Source of the DNA: an uncultured Clostridia bacterium
Lineage (GTDB): Bacteria > Bacillota > Clostridia > Christensenellales > UBA1242
NCBI GenBank assembly: GCA_944372715.1
Contig: CALVZZ010000037.1
Location: 1 to 8,144 of the forward strand
DNA: 8,144 bases
Reading direction: 5' to 3'
Shown here: piece after piece, positions 5,298-8,144 of the stretch
Position numbering within the stretch: position 1 is the stretch's first letter
Layout of the letters: each line of letters begins with the position of its first letter
Notes under the pieces: model-generated
Database searches by the model: none
Seen by the model: only the letters and a program-made list of their open reading frames with translations
Told to the model about the DNA's origin: nothing
Program-made: the position numbers and the translations under genes

Positions 5298-5999
5298 TTA
5301 ATCTTCCAAATAAATATACCTTCTACAATTTTCGCATTCCATTATTCCATTTTTTTTCAACCTTTCTATCTGCGCAGTTGAAAGTTCCATCATACATCCA
5401 CCACAAGATGTGCTTCTTAATGGTACAAATATCGGAAAAAATTTATCCGAACGCTTTGATTTATATTTTGAAAGCAATTCGCCGTCTATTCCTTTTTCTA
5501 ATTGCAACAACTCAGCTTGCAATTTTTTTATTTCAGGTTCCACCTTATTTTTCAAAGCTTCGTAATTTTGTTTGTGAACAGCGTGTTTGTTTTTTGCAGC
5601 ACCATATCTCTTTTTTGTAGTGTCAAAATCATCTAATATTCTTTTCACGGCATCAGCTTGTGACATTATCTTTTTTTCTAAATAATTTAAATTTGAAATA
5701 ATTTTATTTGTAAGTTCTTTGTATTCATTTATTGTTTTTTCATCTAATGTCTGTATATCTTTTTTTTCTAAATTATCTATCATTTTCTGATTGTCATTAA
5801 AAGCTTTTTTCAAACTGTCATATTCTCTAACAACATCTTCTGCATTCTTTTCAAGCTGAGAAGATTTGTTTTGTGCATCTTTTACAACACCAACCATATT
5901 TTCATAAATTTTTTTATCTTCACTAGAATTCAATTCTCTTTCTAATTTAATAACTTCCTTATCTTTTTTTTGATATTCTAGAATTTTTTTAATATCCAT
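5298..5999 (-). CDS. Coiled-coil protein with C4-type zinc ribbon
   Basis: A 233-residue cytoplasmic protein. Residues 1 to about 180 are charged, Lys/Glu-rich and heptad-like, predicted to form a long antiparallel coiled coil. The C-terminus is a zinc ribbon with C199-x2-C202 and C222-x2-C225. The segment LRSTSCGGCMMELS followed by MECENCRRYIY fits the DUF164 / zf-RING_7 family, whose members include Helicobacter FlgZ and many proteins of unknown function. The role is not settled; nucleic-acid or protein bridging is often suggested. The ATG at 5999 has AAGGAG 7 nt upstream. It follows rpoD by 30 bases with no visible terminator between, so it is probably the last gene of the dnaG-rpoD operon. 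Confidence 0.88.
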   Translation of the reverse strand: MDIKKILEYQKKDKEVIKLERELNSSEDKKIYENMVGVVKDAQNKSSQLEKNAEDVVREYDSLKKAFNDNQKMIDNLEKKDIQTLDEKTINEYKELTNKIISNLNYLEKKIMSQADAVKRILDDFDTTKKRYGAAKNKHAVHKQNYEALKNKVEPEIKKLQAELLQLEKGIDGELLSKYKSKRSDKFFPIFVPLRSTSCGGCMMELSTAQIERLKKNGIMECENCRRYIYLED

Positions 6000-6029
6000 T
6001 CAACATCTCCTTGTAAAATATTAACATAT

Positions 6030-7085
6030 CTATTCATTAAAGTCCACAAGTTTTTTTGCTCTTGAAGGATGGCGAAGCTTTCTCAATGCTTTTGCTTCTA
6101 TTTGACGAATTCTTTCACGAGTTACATTAAATTCTTTTCCAACCTCTTCAAGCGTTCTTGGATGTGAGTCATCAAGACCATAACGAAGTCTTATAACTTT
6201 TTGTTCTCTTGGAGTTAATGTTTCTATGATTGATAATAGTTGCTCTCTTAAAAGATTTTGACTTGCAACTTCAACAGGTGATTTTATTGTTTCATCTTCA
6301 ATAAAATCTGCAATTTTGCTATCATCTTCTTCGCCAACAGGACTTTCTAATGAAATTGGATCTTGTGCAATCTTTTGTATTTCAGAAACTTTTTCAACAG
6401 AAATACCCATAGCCTCTGCAATTTCTTCCGTTGTTGGATCTCTGCCAAGTTTTTGTATTAGTTGTCTTGTTGCACGAGTTAATTTATGGATTGTTTCAAC
6501 CATATGGACAGGTATTCTTCTTGTTCTTGCTTGATCAGCCATTGCATGAGTAATACTTTGTCTTATCCACCACGTTGCATAAGTTGAAAAACGAAAACCC
6601 TTTGTGTGATCAAATTTTTCAACTGCTTTAATAAGTCCTATATTGCCTTCTTGTATTAAATCTAAAAATTGCATACCGGATCTACCTACATATCTTTTTG
6701 CAATACTTACAACCAACCTTAAATTGCTTTCCGAAAGTTTTGCCTTTGCATATTCATCACCTTCTAAAACTTTTTTAGCAAGTTCAACCTCTTCTTCTGG
6801 TGATAATAATGGTGCTTTACCAATATCTTTTAAATACATCTTTACAGGATCATCAGAATTTACTTGAACAAGTAAACTGTCTAAATTCATATCCTTTTCA
6901 GGTTCAAGAGATTTAATGATTTTAATGCCAAGTTCTTCAATTCTACCTATAAATTCTTTTGTTTCATCAGCAGTAGCTTCAGCCTTAAAAAGCTTTGCAT
7001 AAATATCTTCGTCGTTGACGGAGCCTTTTTTTGTTCCTATATCAATAATTTTCTTTAATTCTGCTTCTAATTTTTCGTTAAGCAT
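6030..7085 (-). CDS. rpoD: Primary RNA polymerase sigma factor (RpoD / SigA)
   Basis: Housekeeping sigma factor that directs RNA polymerase to -35/-10 promoters. The 351-residue protein has a short region 1.1 (about 1-60) and region 1.2 (DDPVKMYLKDIGKAPLLS, 78-95). Region 2 holds the core-binding helix LRLVVSIAKRYVGR (122-135) and the -10 recognition and melting segment FRFSTYATWWIRQSI (164-178). Region 3 begins at about 190. Region 4 ends with the -35-binding helix-turn-helix EEVGKEFNVTRERIRQIEAK (313-332). All expected parts are present. It is slightly shorter than Bacillus SigA, as is usual for a reduced region 1.1. The ATG overlaps the dnaG stop by 8 bases (ATGCTTAA), with GGAGG 6 nt upstream inside dnaG. 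The dnaG-rpoD order is the classical macromolecular-synthesis arrangement. The sigma-A-like promoters in this window are its likely targets. Confidence 0.98.
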   Translation of the reverse strand: MLNEKLEAELKKIIDIGTKKGSVNDEDIYAKLFKAEATADETKEFIGRIEELGIKIIKSLEPEKDMNLDSLLVQVNSDDPVKMYLKDIGKAPLLSPEEEVELAKKVLEGDEYAKAKLSESNLRLVVSIAKRYVGRSGMQFLDLIQEGNIGLIKAVEKFDHTKGFRFSTYATWWIRQSITHAMADQARTRRIPVHMVETIHKLTRATRQLIQKLGRDPTTEEIAEAMGISVEKVSEIQKIAQDPISLESPVGEEDDSKIADFIEDETIKSPVEVASQNLLREQLLSIIETLTPREQKVIRLRYGLDDSHPRTLEEVGKEFNVTRERIRQIEAKALRKLRHPSRAKKLVDFNE

Positions 7086-8010
7086 TAAAATCCTCCAAAT
7101 TTTTATTTTTCACTTGTTTTGTAATTTCATTTAATTCCTGTAATATAGCTTTTCTATCTTCCACAGTTTGAGCTTCTTTAAACATCTCCGTTAATTTTGT
7201 CTGCTTTTCTTTTAAATAAGCCTCTACCATTAGCCACAAGCATTGGTGGAAATATTGTTCTTGATTGCTTATGCTGTCAAAATTAAATCCAACAATATCT
7301 TTAATTTCTGGCAAATTTTCAACATCAAAAAAATCAAAAACTGATGTTATATGAAGTTCCAAATCTTGTTTTTTTCTGTTTTGAATTAACTTATAAAGTT
7401 CTAATTGATTTTCATTCTGAATCAATTTTTCCAAATCAAACTTTAAAGAAGCAAATTCTTTTCTATGGAGCAAACAAGCAAGCACATATGTTACAGCTTT
7501 AAGGTTTATATTACTTTGTTTTGTAATTGTAACTTCATCAATTTTATTTTCTCTAACTTGTCCATTTAAATCTCTGCGCAAAACATCAAGTGGAACACCT
7601 GAGTATTCTTTAAGAACTTTCAAATATACATCTTTTTCACTTTCAGATTTAAGTTCTCTTAAAACGCATAGTGCTTCGGAAAGGAATTTTGACTTTTCCG
7701 AAGCATTTGACAAATCATACTTTTTCCTTATATTTAATATTTTAAAATCTGTTGGTGGAACTGCACTATTCAAAATCTCCTTTAACTTGTCCGATCCTAA
7801 TTCTTTTAAGCATTCGTCTGGATCCTTCCCTTCTGGAAGATTTGCAATCTTTATATTTAATCCAGCTGTTTCAAGAATTGGAATTGCTCTTAATGTTGCT
7901 TTGCGTCCAGCTTCATCACCATCAAAACACAAAATAATGTTATCCGAATATCTTTTTAGCTCTCTTGCGTGTTCAAAAGTGAAAGCCGTTCCTAAACAAG
8001 CAACAGTTTG
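7078..8010 (-). CDS. dnaG: DNA primase DnaG, C-terminal part only (5' part lost at a junction)
   Basis: DnaG makes RNA primers at the replication fork and binds DnaB helicase. About 310 C-terminal residues are present of the roughly 600 expected. Homology begins with TVACLGTAFTFEHARELKRY (second part of Toprim), followed by the metal-binding DGDEAGRK (about 7900-7923) and LPEGKDPDE. After residue ~190 comes a variable helical region fitting the helicase-interacting C-terminus. Missing are the zinc-binding CHC2 domain, the basic RNA-polymerase domain and the Toprim EGYMD motif with its catalytic glutamate. Upstream of about 8007 the reading frame continues to a TTG at 8028, but the added residues (MIYLFY and beyond) do not resemble primase; they are antisense to another coding fragment. 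The 3' end overlaps rpoD by 8 bases and looks normal. Confidence 0.9.
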   Translation of the reverse strand, partial: QTVACLGTAFTFEHARELKRYSDNIILCFDGDEAGRKATLRAIPILETAGLNIKIANLPEGKDPDECLKELGSDKLKEILNSAVPPTDFKILNIRKKYDLSNASEKSKFLSEALCVLRELKSESEKDVYLKVLKEYSGVPLDVLRRDLNGQVRENKIDEVTITKQSNINLKAVTYVLACLLHRKEFASLKFDLEKLIQNENQLELYKLIQNRKKQDLELHITSVFDFFDVENLPEIKDIVGFNFDSISNQEQYFHQCLWLMVEAYLKEKQTKLTEMFKEAQTVEDRKAILQELNEITKQVKNKNLEDFNA

Positions 8011-8144
8011 ATAGAATAAATAGATCAAGACATTCTTCTGAAGGGCTAAGTAGAGAAGAATATGTAGAAAGAGTAAGAAGAAGGAAAAATAATGAGATTG
8101 ATGATATTATAAATGATTCTCAAGAAAAAAGAGCTTCTACTTCT
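8010..8144 (+). CDS. Unidentified partial coding fragment beyond the dnaG break
   Basis: The plus-strand frame is open for 45 codons from 8010 to the window end, and no ATG or other clear start precedes it. The fragment begins DRINRSRHSSEGLSREEYVE, continues with an arginine-rich RVRRRKNNE and ends in DDIINDSQEKRASTS. It is charged, helix-like and probably cytoplasmic. Composition looks like genuine coding sequence, whereas the minus frame over the same bases gives Phe/Leu-rich shadow sequence. In this frame the open stretch runs back to a TGA at 7980-7982, through antisense dnaG, so its native 5' part is not here. I do not recognise the family. It could be internal sequence of a mobile-element or unrelated chromosomal gene joined artificially. 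Confidence 0.45.

Noticed and set aside
5378..5620. Plus-strand open frame antisense to the zinc-ribbon gene
   Set aside because: No binding site or homology, and it is fully covered by a gene with clear CxxC motifs and coiled coil.
6316..6867. Plus-strand open frames antisense to rpoD
   Set aside because: They mirror conserved sigma-factor regions and have no independent evidence.
7078..8010. Frameshift in dnaG as an explanation for the missing half
   Set aside because: No other minus-strand frame beyond 8010 gives primase-like sequence. The residues turn hydrophobic and unrelated, so this is a junction rather than a frameshift.
8011..8028. TTG start giving an N-terminus MIYLFY for DnaG
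   Set aside because: No ribosome binding site, and it would make a primase lacking its catalytic half. The residues are shadow sequence of a plus-strand coding fragment.

Overview
The window is AT-rich chromosomal DNA from a low-GC Bacillota, most likely an uncultivated Clostridia-type bacterium. This rests on strong AAGGAGG-type ribosome binding sites, on rplU-prp-rpmA with the Firmicutes-type N-terminal L27 extension that Prp cleaves, on ybeY followed by era, and on dnaG-rpoD. Nearly everything is core housekeeping. I see no CRISPR array, no phage block, no insertion sequence, no tRNA or rRNA, and no obvious novel defence or biosynthetic system.

Layout from left to right. 1-277 (-): 5' part of era, cut by the window edge. 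289-762 (-): ybeY, with a good sigma-A-type promoter at 798-826. 880-1929 (+): the only intact plus-strand gene, a dehydrogenase of the DapB-like / 2,4-diaminopentanoate dehydrogenase family, ending in a bidirectional terminator. 1942-2751 (-): lgt with divergent catalytic motifs and a promoter placed so that the mRNA may be leaderless. 2796-4526 (-): the operon rplU-prp-rpmA-ogg, preceded by an L21-leader-like structure and a TTGACA-17-TATTAT promoter whose -35 box sits in the previous gene's terminator hairpin. 4665-5162 (-): an orphan secreted lipoprotein, a likely substrate of Lgt. 5298-8007 (-): the macromolecular-synthesis cluster dnaG-rpoD followed by a coiled-coil zinc-ribbon protein.

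The genes cover primer synthesis (DnaG), transcription initiation (RpoD), ribosome assembly (L21, L27, Prp, YbeY, Era), base-excision repair (Ogg) and lipoprotein maturation (Lgt). Intergenic space is very compact: stop codons lie inside terminator hairpins and promoters abut or overlap terminators.

The main anomaly is at the right edge. DnaG homology stops abruptly near 8007, about half the protein is missing, and the last ~135 bases instead read as a plus-strand, charged, arginine-rich coding fragment. Either a rearrangement or insertion has broken dnaG or, more likely, this is an assembly chimera.
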